DNA of 64,000 nt from Helichrysum umbraculigerum (lineage: Eukaryota > Streptophyta > Magnoliopsida > Asterales > Asteraceae), in the NCBI GenBank assembly GCA_949592205.1, contig CATIUR010000015.1, forward strand, positions 1,294,046 through 1,358,045. The letters run 5' to 3'. Both the position numbers and the translations under genes were made by a program. The notes under the pieces are model-generated. The model ran no database searches. It was not told the origin of the DNA and saw only the letters and a list, made by a program, of their open reading frames with translations. Below, one piece after another: positions 39,630 to 47,978 of this stretch (its first letter is position 1; each line of letters opens with the position of its first letter).

Positions 39630-42359
39630 ATGGATTACGTGTACTGGAGAGACCTAGTTGAGCAATATATTGATTTCCATTGTCCAGAATTATGGGGACC
39701 GTTACGTGAGCGTTATGTACCTCCATTAGCTGAAGGAGAATACCGGGGTATTCGTCCTGCTAAGCCCTATAAAGCCATGTCTCCCGAGGAGAAGAAAGAT
39801 TTTGATACTGAAAGAAAATCTTTTTCAATGATTAAAATGTGTTTAACCAAGGATGTGCTATGGCTTTTCCGAACTCATGAAACAGCCTTTGATTTGTGGA
39901 AGGCTATTGAAACTCGTTGTGGAGGGAATGATAAGTACAAGGAAGCAAAGCTCGAACTGATTAAGAAACAGTACGATATCTTTGACATCCTTCCTGATGA
40001 AGACACGACTTCTTTATTTACTAGGTACTCACGGTTAGTTGGTGAGTTGTTTGAAGGGGGTTATACTTTTCCTTCAATTGAAGTAAATAAGAAGCTGCTG
40101 GATGTGTTGCCGAGTTCTTGGGATATTAAAGTTCAATTTTTAAAAGAAAATGAAGAGCTTGCAAACATGTCTTTGGATGCGTTGATAGGGGATCTTCAAG
40201 CTCATGCGATGGAGATTAAGAAGAAAGAAACTAGGTCTGGTTCTGCTGTTCAGAATCCTAGTGTGTATGGTGTTAAGATTAACTCTGGAAAGACTTATGG
40301 ATCAGGAGTTGCCTTTGTAACAAATACAAATGCTTCATCGACTTCTTCATCTTCTGATGGGATTCATTCTGTTTTCATGACTGGACCTTCTTCAAATCAA
40401 CAACAGGTTCAAGTCTCACCTGCTATTCAGGAGCAAGCTGCCATCTACACAGCTTTCTTAAGCTCTTACAAGGATTTGGTTACTCAACCGAATCTAACTT
40501 TGGAGTTGACTAAGGAGGACTATGCTCAGCTTGATGAAGACGATTTGGAGCAAATGGATTTAACATGGAATGTGGCGATGATCACCAGAAGAATTCAAAA
40601 GTTCTTGCAAAGAACAGGGCGTAAAAGCTTGGAGGGTGATGGAAAGACTGGCTTCGGATTTGACAAGAGTAAGGTCCGTTGTTATAATTGTCAAAATTTG
40701 GGTCACTTCGCCAGGGAGTGCGAGAAACCCAAAATGCCAGCTTCGGGATTCACAACACCTTCTACTCCTCCAAAGGCCAAAGAACCGGAAGTTACTAAGA
40801 AAGGGATTGCTGATAATGCCCTGATTGCTTTTGAGCCTACAAGTCAAGATTGGACGCCTGTCTCCCAGCATTACCAACAGTGTCTGATGGCTCACATTGT
40901 GAATGAGGTACATGATGAACCGTTAAATTGTATTTCATGCATTAAGTTAACTGAATCTCTAAAGGCATATCAGACAGAGACCGCTGAGTTGAGGAAAAAG
41001 AATGAAAAACTAACCGACTCAAATAATTTTTTAAAAGCTAATGAGAAACTTTATGAAAAACATCTTGAGGCACATCGGTTAGATACTCAAAAATATAAGT
41101 CTAAGGTTTTTAGTCAAGAAGATGCCATTAAAAGCTATCTTGTTGAAATTGAACTTTTAAATAAAGAACTTACAGATTTAAAAGCTGAGTATGAGAATTA
41201 TAAGAGTAAAATCTTAGGTTCAAATTCCTCAACGGTTGTCTTTAATGAAATTCTTAGCAAGCACGGTACTAAAGGGAAAAAGAATGAGGGATTGGGATAC
41301 AACTCAGTTCCTCCTCCTACTACTCACTGTCCCCTGCCTGTTAAGGAAGGCTTTGAAGAGATTCCAGTTGACTGGTCCAAGCTTTATGGTTTAAAAGCTA
41401 TAGATGCTAAAGAGACCAAACATAACAAATCGGCAAAGGAGAAAACCAAGCGGCCAGAGTACCCCTTGCCAAAGTTTGTTAAGTCTGTGCATGAATCTCC
41501 TGTTAGTGTTAAGGAGAATGTTGAGGTAAAGAGTGAATCTCCTGTTAGTGTTAAGGAGAAAGTTGAGTTAAAAAGTGAATCTTCTGTTATTATTGAGGAG
41601 ATTGTTGAGATTGAGGACATTACGGATCAGGAGTATCCGGAGGTTAAGAAGGTTGCATTTAAACCTGAAAAAGTGATTTCAAAGGTTGAACCTGAAATTA
41701 AGGTTCAACCAAATAAAGGAAAAGCTAAGGTTTTAAACTCGAAACAACAAACTTTACAGTCACCTTTAAAGATTTTGCAAAGAAAATCAGTAAATGAAAA
41801 TGTTTCGTATGATAAACCATCAACTTCAACCTCTCAACCAAGACAAACACTTTCTAAGACGTGTACTCAATGTTCATGTTCTAGAAATGTTTCTCCACCT
41901 CCTGTGGTAATTCCTCAGCCTCAACCGTTTGTTGAGACTCGTTCTTGTTTCTACTGCAAGAAACAAGGACATTTAATCCGTGAGTGTCCAAAGCTGTCAA
42001 ATCAGCGATATGGGAGAGAGATGCCTAGGACATCTATTTATAATAACTCTTTTTCTAAATCTCCACCTAGGCGTTACTCTACCTCTCCCAAGCCTATTTT
42101 GAAGCCTGTTTCGAAACCAAGTAATGTTGAGCAAAAACCTTTGCTAATTCAAAAGCCCAACATTACTTCTAATATCAATTCCGAATCTTCAAAAGTTTGG
42201 AAACGAAAAGAGTCTGATGTTGACTCTTCAGTCGTCAACAGTAACACATCAGATAAAAATTTTAATTTGTTTAAAGATAAAATCCTATCTGACGTGCTTA
42301 TTGTTGATGACCACGGTCGACCTAAGTCTGTAAAGGCTTGGGTCACCGTTTCTCACTAA
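39630..42359 (+). CDS. gag: Gag polyprotein of element 1 (909 aa from the internal ATG)
   Basis: Structural protein that assembles the virus-like particle and packages element RNA in the cytoplasm. Residues about 20-200 form the copia gag region (UBN2-like), with the recurring LW and LLDVLPSSWD stretches. A CCHC zinc knuckle is at C351, C354, H359, C364; a coiled coil spans about 440-527; a GLGYN motif follows near 554; a 14-residue repeat occurs three times (about 622-663); a second CCHC knuckle is at C773, C776, H781, C786. The carboxy end is basic and serine-rich, closing in KAWVTVSH. At about 900 residues it is long for copia gag, as in Sirevirus-type elements. The true start is probably 39530, now out of frame. 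The stop at 42357-42359 overlaps the open pol frame by 34 bases. Confidence 0.92.
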   Translation: MDYVYWRDLVEQYIDFHCPELWGPLRERYVPPLAEGEYRGIRPAKPYKAMSPEEKKDFDTERKSFSMIKMCLTKDVLWLFRTHETAFDLWKAIETRCGGNDKYKEAKLELIKKQYDIFDILPDEDTTSLFTRYSRLVGELFEGGYTFPSIEVNKKLLDVLPSSWDIKVQFLKENEELANMSLDALIGDLQAHAMEIKKKETRSGSAVQNPSVYGVKINSGKTYGSGVAFVTNTNASSTSSSSDGIHSVFMTGPSSNQQQVQVSPAIQEQAAIYTAFLSSYKDLVTQPNLTLELTKEDYAQLDEDDLEQMDLTWNVAMITRRIQKFLQRTGRKSLEGDGKTGFGFDKSKVRCYNCQNLGHFARECEKPKMPASGFTTPSTPPKAKEPEVTKKGIADNALIAFEPTSQDWTPVSQHYQQCLMAHIVNEVHDEPLNCISCIKLTESLKAYQTETAELRKKNEKLTDSNNFLKANEKLYEKHLEAHRLDTQKYKSKVFSQEDAIKSYLVEIELLNKELTDLKAEYENYKSKILGSNSSTVVFNEILSKHGTKGKKNEGLGYNSVPPPTTHCPLPVKEGFEEIPVDWSKLYGLKAIDAKETKHNKSAKEKTKRPEYPLPKFVKSVHESPVSVKENVEVKSESPVSVKEKVELKSESSVIIEEIVEIEDITDQEYPEVKKVAFKPEKVISKVEPEIKVQPNKGKAKVLNSKQQTLQSPLKILQRKSVNENVSYDKPSTSTSQPRQTLSKTCTQCSCSRNVSPPPVVIPQPQPFVETRSCFYCKKQGHLIRECPKLSNQRYGREMPRTSIYNNSFSKSPPRRYSTSPKPILKPVSKPSNVEQKPLLIQKPNITSNINSESSKVWKRKESDVDSSVVNSNTSDKNFNLFKDKILSDVLIVDDHGRPKSVKAWVTVSH
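41493..41618 (+). repeat. 42-bp tandem repeat (three copies) inside gag
   Basis: Copies at 41493-41534, 41535-41576 and 41577-41618 encode a 14-residue unit beginning ESPVSVKE; the third is diverged (ESSVIIEE). The unit alternates acidic and lysine residues in the disordered stretch between the coiled coil and the second zinc knuckle. It is a recent in-frame length expansion. Confidence 0.85.
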
Positions 42360-45300
42360 TCTCCTTCATTTGTGTGTTGCAGCAGTCAGAACGTGTTAAA
42401 GATAGTGAATGGTATTTGGACAGTGGCTGCTCGCGACATATGACAGGCGATGTATCTCTTCTTGTTGATATTAAACCATACGCAGGAGGATATGTTGCTT
42501 TTGCTGGAGATACTGGGGGAACCATTTCGGGAAGAGGAACGTTAACTAACGGCAATGTTAGTTTTGAAAATGTGAACTACGTGGAACAGCTTACGCACAA
42601 CTTGCTAAGTGTTTCACAGGTCTGTGATAAGGATTATACAACTGTGTTCACAAAGACAGAGTGTGTGATACTGAAGCCTGGGTATGTCATTCCGGAAGAA
42701 TGGGTGTTACTGAGAGCACCAAGAAAGAATGACACATACATTCTGAATATGAGAACTGTTGAGACATCGAACGAGTATACGTGTCTCTTGTCTAAGGCTT
42801 CTGAAAAGGAATCACTGCTTTGGCACAGACGAATGGGACATATTCATTTCCGAAAAATGAATTTCTTAACCAAAAATGACCTAGTGCTAGGAGTTCCGAA
42901 ACAGTCATTTGCTTTAAAGGATGACTGTATCTCCTGCCAAAAAGGAAAGCTACGTAAGAAGTCCCATAAGTCTAAGCAGGTGAATTCCATAAATGCTCCA
43001 TTGGAACTACTGCATATGGATCTTTTCGGTCCAGTTTCTACAAAGAGCATTGGTGGTCGGTCTTACTGCTTGGTAGTTACTGATGACTACTCAAGGTTTT
43101 CGTGGGTTTACTTTTTGACCACAAAAGGGGAAACTCCTGAGATTCTGGTGTATTTGTTGGACAAGTTGGCAAATCTGTGCAACTTGAAGGTGAAAATGAT
43201 AAGAAGAGACAATGGAACTGAATTCAAGAACTCAACTCTCGAATTGTTTTGTGCTACAAGAGGTATTGAGCATCAATTTAGTGCTCCAAGGACTCCACAA
43301 CAGAATGGAGTTGCAGAAAGGAAGAACAGGACAATAATCGAGACAGCTCGGACTATGTTAGCTGACTCCAAGTTACCAATCATATTCTGGGCTGAGGCAG
43401 TTAATACTGCCTGTTATGTTCTCAACAGAGTACTCACGGTTAAGAAAAGGAACAAAACGTGTTATGAACTTTTTAATAACCGTAAGCCAAATCTACAGTT
43501 CCTAGAACCATTTGGGTGTCCATGCCTGATCATGATTACAAAAGATAAGGTCTCTAAGTTTGGTGATAAGGCTGTTGAAGGGATTTTTCTTGGATATTCA
43601 GTCAACTCTCCGAACAAAAGAGTCTTTAACAAATCATCGAATCAGATTGAGGAGCATTTTGAAGTGAAATGTTTAAGGTATACGGAACCTCCTCAAGGAA
43701 CGGGTCCGGATTGGTTTTTCAACTATGGAAACCTCTTCAATTCTTTCAATATTCCGGAAGAAGATGAATCGGAAGAATTGGTTTCTATACTTCATGAGCT
43801 TGATCTTAATCAAGATACACCTGTTACTAATAAACCTTCCGACCCATCTCCCAATGCAACACCCGCACCTCCACCAACTAATCCTACACCTCCACAAACT
43901 ACACCTACACCTTCACCAACACCCACACAACCACCCACACAACCACAAACAACTACCAAATCACCACCATCAACACCATCTCCTACTCCATCATCTTCGG
44001 CTGCTCCTTCTAAAACAGTTTATACCTACACAAAGGAGCTTCCATATGATCCGAATATGCCTCCTTTAGAGGAACCACAAGAAGAAGATGAAATGGAGGA
44101 AACAATGGCCTACTCTCACTTATTTTCTACTGAAGATGAAGAACAAGAAGAAGAGATAGCCATTCCTGAGTCTGCTGCTACTCCCGAAACTGAGGGAGAT
44201 TTGAACAATCTAGGTGTGAATCTTGTGCCAGGTGCCATACCAGAAACTCGTATACATAAGGATCACCCCATTGATAATATCATTGGTGATCCTCATGCAT
44301 CTGTTCAAACACGACAGCAAGCAAAGCAGACTTCAGCTCAGCAGCTTTTGGGACTTATAGCTCATATTGATTCATGTCATTTGTCTCAAATTGAACCTAA
44401 AAAGGTTGATCAAGCCTTAAAGGATCCATCTTGGGTCGAGGCTATGCAGGAGGAACTACAGCAAATAAACAAGATGAATGTGTGGGAAATTGTTCCTCTA
44501 CCCAAGGGTGCTCACTTGACGGGTACTCGTTGGGTTTTCCGTAACAAAATGGATGATCGTGGGGCTGTTATTCGAAACAAAGCCCGTCTGGTAGTTCAAG
44601 GATATAGTCAATTAGAAGGTATTGACTATGATGAAGTTTTCGCTCCTGTTGCTCGTTTGGAATCAATTCGGATTTTTCTAGCTTATGCTTCTTTTAAAGG
44701 ATTCCGCGTGTATCAACTTGACGTGAAGTGTGCCTTTCTTTATGGAGATGTCGACGCAGTGATTTATGTGTGTCAACCTCCAGGTTTTGAAGACCCAAAG
44801 CATCCTAATCATGTTTGCAAACTGAAGAAAGCTTTGTATGGTCTTCATCAATCTCCTCGACTTTGGTATGAGCGACTTGCCAAGTATTTGCTGAAGAATG
44901 GTTTTGACAGAGGACAGATTGATAGCACGCTTTTCATCAAAAGGGAAGGAGCGGATTTGTTACTTGTGCAGGTCTATGTGGACGACATTATTTTTGGATC
45001 CACTAATGATCAGTTGTGCAAAGATTTTGAAGGACTGATGAAATCTGAGTTTGAAATGAGTGCTATGGGGGAACTCACGTTCTTTCTGGGGCTACAGGTT
45101 GAGCAATCTGATAATGGAATATATATCCACCAGTCAAAATATGTCACTGACATGTTAAAGCGATATGAATTGCTCAACTGTAAACACTACGGCACTCCAA
45201 TTGAAGCAAAACACAATCTTGGACCTAATGAGGACGATGAAGACTGCAAGGAGAAAGACTATCGCTCAATGATAGGCTCTCTCATGTACCTGACTGCCTC

Positions 45301-45928
45301 AAGACCAGATATAGTGTTTGCTGTTTCTCTCTGCTCACGATTTCAGGCAAATCCGAAGGTGTCTCATATGAAGGCAGTAAAACGCATTTTTGGATATCTC
45401 GCTTTTAGGCCATCTCTGGGTCTATGGTATTCAAACGAGAAAAACTTCGAGTTAACTGCCTATTCGGATTCGGATCTTGGTGGCTGCAAGATAGATATGA
45501 AGTCAACTACTGGAGGATGTCAGTTCCTTGGATCGCGCTTAGTTTCTTGGCAGTGCAAAAAGCAGACTGCGGTTGCTATTTCCACAGCTGAAGCCGAGTA
45601 TGTTGCTGCTGCAAGTTGCTGTTCTCAAGTTCTCTGGATTCAGCATCAGCTGCGTGATTACGGGTTCAATCTCTCTATGACTCCTATTTATATAGATAAT
45701 ACAGCTGCTATATCTATCACTCACAATCCCGTACAGCACTCTAAGACCAAACATATTGAACTTAGGTTCCACTTTATACGGGATTGCTTTGAGAAACACC
45801 TTATAGATGTCGTACATATAGAGACCCTTAAGCAGTGTGCGGACCTTTTCACAAAAGCCTTTTTGCGATCACGTTTTATTGAACTGGTCAATCTGATAGG
45901 TTTAAGGTTCTTTCAGTCAAAGAAATGA
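42338..45928 (+). CDS. pol: Pol polyprotein of element 1: protease, integrase, RT, RNase H
   Basis: Enzymatic polyprotein that matures Gag, copies RNA to DNA and integrates it. With codon 1 at 42338 (a TTG, used only for numbering): aspartic protease WYLDSGCS with D28; integrase with an amino-terminal HHCC finger (about 163-200) and catalytic D228, D291, E327 (DD35E spacing); a proline/threonine-rich linker about 503-565, then an acidic stretch; reverse transcriptase about 700-940 with QLDVKCAF (D795) and YVDD 880-883; RNase H with YSDSD (D1044) and EAEY. All catalytic residues seen are present and there is no internal stop. The frame is open from 42326 and has no ATG before the protease; it is -1 relative to gag. 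I see no classical slippery heptamer in the overlap. Expression by splicing at 42382 is the favoured model. Confidence 0.95.
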   Translation: MGHRFSLISFICVLQQSERVKDSEWYLDSGCSRHMTGDVSLLVDIKPYAGGYVAFAGDTGGTISGRGTLTNGNVSFENVNYVEQLTHNLLSVSQVCDKDYTTVFTKTECVILKPGYVIPEEWVLLRAPRKNDTYILNMRTVETSNEYTCLLSKASEKESLLWHRRMGHIHFRKMNFLTKNDLVLGVPKQSFALKDDCISCQKGKLRKKSHKSKQVNSINAPLELLHMDLFGPVSTKSIGGRSYCLVVTDDYSRFSWVYFLTTKGETPEILVYLLDKLANLCNLKVKMIRRDNGTEFKNSTLELFCATRGIEHQFSAPRTPQQNGVAERKNRTIIETARTMLADSKLPIIFWAEAVNTACYVLNRVLTVKKRNKTCYELFNNRKPNLQFLEPFGCPCLIMITKDKVSKFGDKAVEGIFLGYSVNSPNKRVFNKSSNQIEEHFEVKCLRYTEPPQGTGPDWFFNYGNLFNSFNIPEEDESEELVSILHELDLNQDTPVTNKPSDPSPNATPAPPPTNPTPPQTTPTPSPTPTQPPTQPQTTTKSPPSTPSPTPSSSAAPSKTVYTYTKELPYDPNMPPLEEPQEEDEMEETMAYSHLFSTEDEEQEEEIAIPESAATPETEGDLNNLGVNLVPGAIPETRIHKDHPIDNIIGDPHASVQTRQQAKQTSAQQLLGLIAHIDSCHLSQIEPKKVDQALKDPSWVEAMQEELQQINKMNVWEIVPLPKGAHLTGTRWVFRNKMDDRGAVIRNKARLVVQGYSQLEGIDYDEVFAPVARLESIRIFLAYASFKGFRVYQLDVKCAFLYGDVDAVIYVCQPPGFEDPKHPNHVCKLKKALYGLHQSPRLWYERLAKYLLKNGFDRGQIDSTLFIKREGADLLLVQVYVDDIIFGSTNDQLCKDFEGLMKSEFEMSAMGELTFFLGLQVEQSDNGIYIHQSKYVTDMLKRYELLNCKHYGTPIEAKHNLGPNEDDEDCKEKDYRSMIGSLMYLTASRPDIVFAVSLCSRFQANPKVSHMKAVKRIFGYLAFRPSLGLWYSNEKNFELTAYSDSDLGGCKIDMKSTTGGCQFLGSRLVSWQCKKQTAVAISTAEAEYVAAASCCSQVLWIQHQLRDYGFNLSMTPIYIDNTAAISITHNPVQHSKTKHIELRFHFIRDCFEKHLIDVVHIETLKQCADLFTKAFLRSRFIELVNLIGLRFFQSKK
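42371..42382 (+). promoter_or_regulatory. Candidate 3' splice acceptor before pol (element 1)
   Basis: TGTGTGTTGCAG follows a pyrimidine-rich stretch that begins at the gag stop. It ends exactly between two codons of the pol frame, 12 codons upstream of the protease DSG. A second CAG follows at once (tandem acceptor). Element 2 has the matching sequence at 60655-60667 with the same codon phase. Pol has no ATG upstream of the protease, so some device must join it to an initiator. Confidence 0.5.
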
Positions 45929-45961
45929 TTTGTGACTTGGATTTTTAAGTTTTTAAATTCA

Positions 45962-45964
<3 letters not shown>

Positions 45965-45996
<32 letters not shown>
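45965..45996 (+). repeat. Poly(A) tract of 32 bases after pol
   Basis: An uninterrupted run of 32 A lies 36 bases after the pol stop, in the sense strand, in the middle of the element. Internal poly(A) on the sense strand can mark a place where a polyadenylated RNA was joined during reverse transcription; simple slippage expansion is the duller alternative. Confidence 0.9.
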
Positions 45997-45998
<2 letters not shown>

Positions 45999-46424
45999 GC
46001 AACAGCCACTCTTTATGCTCTTTAGTATTAAAGAAAACGCAAGGTTGCTACATTTTTAAAATAGACGTTGAAGTTGTGTCTGTAAACAACTTGGGATATG
46101 ATAGTACATCGGATGACATGCACAAAATGGAATTTTAAGGTTTATCTTGGATGTGTCAGTAGGTTTATCTGACACACTTAAAACAGTTTTTATCTAAATT
46201 ATCTTCATCATATGATGTATTGGTAGGCATGCTACACACCGGTTTGTGAGTGAGTAAGAAGTAATGATAAAACTTGTCTATTACTTTGTGAAAAATGTTA
46301 TATGATGTATGACATAAGTCTTAATTGATAAATGGAAGTACTATCATACACTGTCATAATTATGTAAATGTAAAATGGGCATATAGTAATAATATGATTA
46401 TTCGCCTAACTAATGGTGACTATT

Positions 46425-46535
46425 GTTGTACTCACGTACAGACCTGAATCCATTAGTTATGCAAATAGTCTCAAACTTGTTATGTTCATACTAAGGGACC
46501 CTCTGTTGTACTAAGTACAGATCTGGGGCCACTAG
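46425..46535 (+). repeat. Pair of ~32-bp direct repeats with GTAC palindromes
   Basis: The segments 46425-46456 and 46505-46535 share GTTGTACT, a GTACAGA core, CTG and a CCAYTAG-like end, spaced 80 bp apart. Each contains a small inverted repeat around TGTACT...GTACA. Function is unknown. Confidence 0.65.
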
Positions 46536-47110
46536 TATTTTCATAATCAGTTTGATGTATGCCTACATATAAATATCAAGTGTATATTATGAGAAAACCG
46601 AGATAAACTTGGTCTTGTAATCTCTACCTTGTGTGCATATGCAGTGTTTGTTTTACTAAAGTTTATCAGTATATCATATAATAGGTTTCACAAAATTAAT
46701 ATTCATTCTAACAATAAAGGTTAGCTCACAAATACGGATGTAACATGTTTAGGTGGACAAACAATACCAATAATTGTCTTGAAATAATTTTTATAAAAGG
46801 TGTTTTAAATGTGCCACGTAAATTTAAAGTGGACAAATATACTGATGATCGAAATAACACTTACTATTCCTAATAAATGCATGTTATTCCGATATGATCC
46901 CTAATCAGACAACGCAACTCCGTCACCAAAAATAAAGTGTTAGTACTTTTTATTTTTTGTAAAATTTAAGAAAATACCAAAAAGAATTTTTAGTTTTATG
47001 TTTTATTTTTATTCTAATTTATTTTTCCCGAGTCACGAGTTATTTGATTTTATTTGCTAAAATAACGAGTAATCGGTTTAAAAATTCAAATTTGGATCAC
47101 AACTGTTCTA

Positions 47111-47885
47111 TGCGACGTCCGGCTCTACGTCGCCTGCAACGTCCCAGCCTACGTCGCACATAGGGTTAGACTTTAAATAGTATCCACTGCGACGTAACTC
47201 GTCACACTATTCACTATTCACGTGCGACGTAGCCTGCGACGTACGAGAGGCGATTTGCGACGTAGCATTTTTACGAGCATATTTGTGATTTGTTGCTGTT
47301 TTCTTTCCGATCTATTCACGTAGTTTTGATCTACTCGTTATTCCGCACACTTAGGTACCGATTTTACCCATTTTCACCGTGTATATTGTGTTTAATTGCT
47401 ATGTATATATTACGGGTTAAAGGGGTTTCGGTTTTGGGATAAATTTGATGGTATATCGTGTAAATCACTGGTTATAAATTATGTTTTCGTGATCACCATC
47501 GTTAGCCGCACGTTGTAGTGCCTTTGATTTTGAAAACCCCTAAATTCGAGGGTTAGGGTTTCTGGGTTGGGGATGAATGTTCGTCAGTGCGACGTACGAT
47601 GCGACGTAGTGTCCTACGTCGCTTTTATTATTTATTGTTCATTTCCTACGTCGCCCTTCCCTACGTCGTTTTTTCTGCGACGTCCGATGCGACGTACCAC
47701 GCTACGTCGCTCTTTTAATTAAAGTGATTAAATTCACAATAAATTGCAAAATGCGACGTCCCCCTTGACGTCGCTCGAATTTTATGCGACGTCAGGCCTT
47801 ACGTCGCTTTTCAATTTATTTTGAATTTTAGCGACGTACAGTTCTACGTCGCTCTGTGTTCATGCGACGTACGTGGCTACGTCGC
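47111..47885 (+). repeat. GCGACGTA / TACGTCGC repeat cluster upstream of ORF3
   Basis: By eye there are about 23 copies of CGACGT or ACGTCG in 775 bp, mostly as facing pairs separated by 6-9 bases with AT-rich sequence between pairs. It is the densest set in the element and stops about 90 bp before the ORF3 ATG. The same motif fills the LTR and gag leader, so two of the three ORFs are preceded by it. Possible roles are bZIP-type binding, RNA hairpins or CpG methylation targets; none is shown. Confidence 0.85.
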
Positions 47886-47960
47886 TAGTTCCAGGGAATT
47901 TGAAAGGTTTTGTTTAAAAAAAAATATAACATTTTTCTAACCTTTTTCGAGTTGCAATCT

Positions 47961-47976
47961 GTTTCTGTTTGTGCAG
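47961..47976 (+). promoter_or_regulatory. Candidate 3' splice acceptor before ORF3
   Basis: GTTTCTGTTTGTGCAG is a strong plant acceptor match with a T-rich tract. It is followed after two bases by the ATG of ORF3 (47979). Splicing a leader donor to this point would make a subgenomic ORF3 messenger. Spliced messages for a third ORF are known in plant envelope-class LTR elements such as barley Bagy-2. Confidence 0.5.
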
Positions 47977-47978
47977 AT

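Larger units (their letters stand above)
45929..47978 (+). other. Non-coding spacer between pol and ORF3 of element 1
   Basis: Two kilobases without a credible ORF. In order: a 32-base A-run (45965-45996); AT-rich sequence with no recognised feature to about 47100, except a pair of roughly 32-bp direct repeats (46425-46456, 46505-46535); a dense GCGACGTA-type cluster (47111-47885); and a T-rich stretch ending in CAG at 47976, two bases before the ORF3 ATG. It may be intron or leader for ORF3. No LTR or second promoter is recognised in it. Confidence 0.75.

Noticed and set aside
42338..42382. Pol starting at 42338 as a true initiator
   Set aside because: The codon is TTG, inside the gag tail. 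It is used only as a numbering origin; the conserved part begins after the CAG at 42382.
43673..44069. Overlapping ORFs in the pol linker (both strands)
   Set aside because: Frame shadows of the proline/threonine-rich repeat in pol.
45965..45996. A-tract as the tail of a SINE or LINE
   Set aside because: No RNA polymerase III boxes, LINE ORF or target duplication is seen around it; the upstream sequence is simply the end of pol.
45932..46138. 68-codon plus-strand ORF across the A-tract
   Set aside because: It owes its length to lysine codons from the A32 run and has no recognisable content.
47910..47978. ORF3 starting at 47910
   Set aside because: That codon is TTG and the intervening stretch is the T-rich acceptor region; the ATG at 47979 is the first ATG in frame.
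47111..47978. A nested solo LTR or second promoter before ORF3
   Set aside because: The region shares only the short GCGACGTA motif with the LTR; there are no TG...CA ends, no target duplication and no alignable LTR core.
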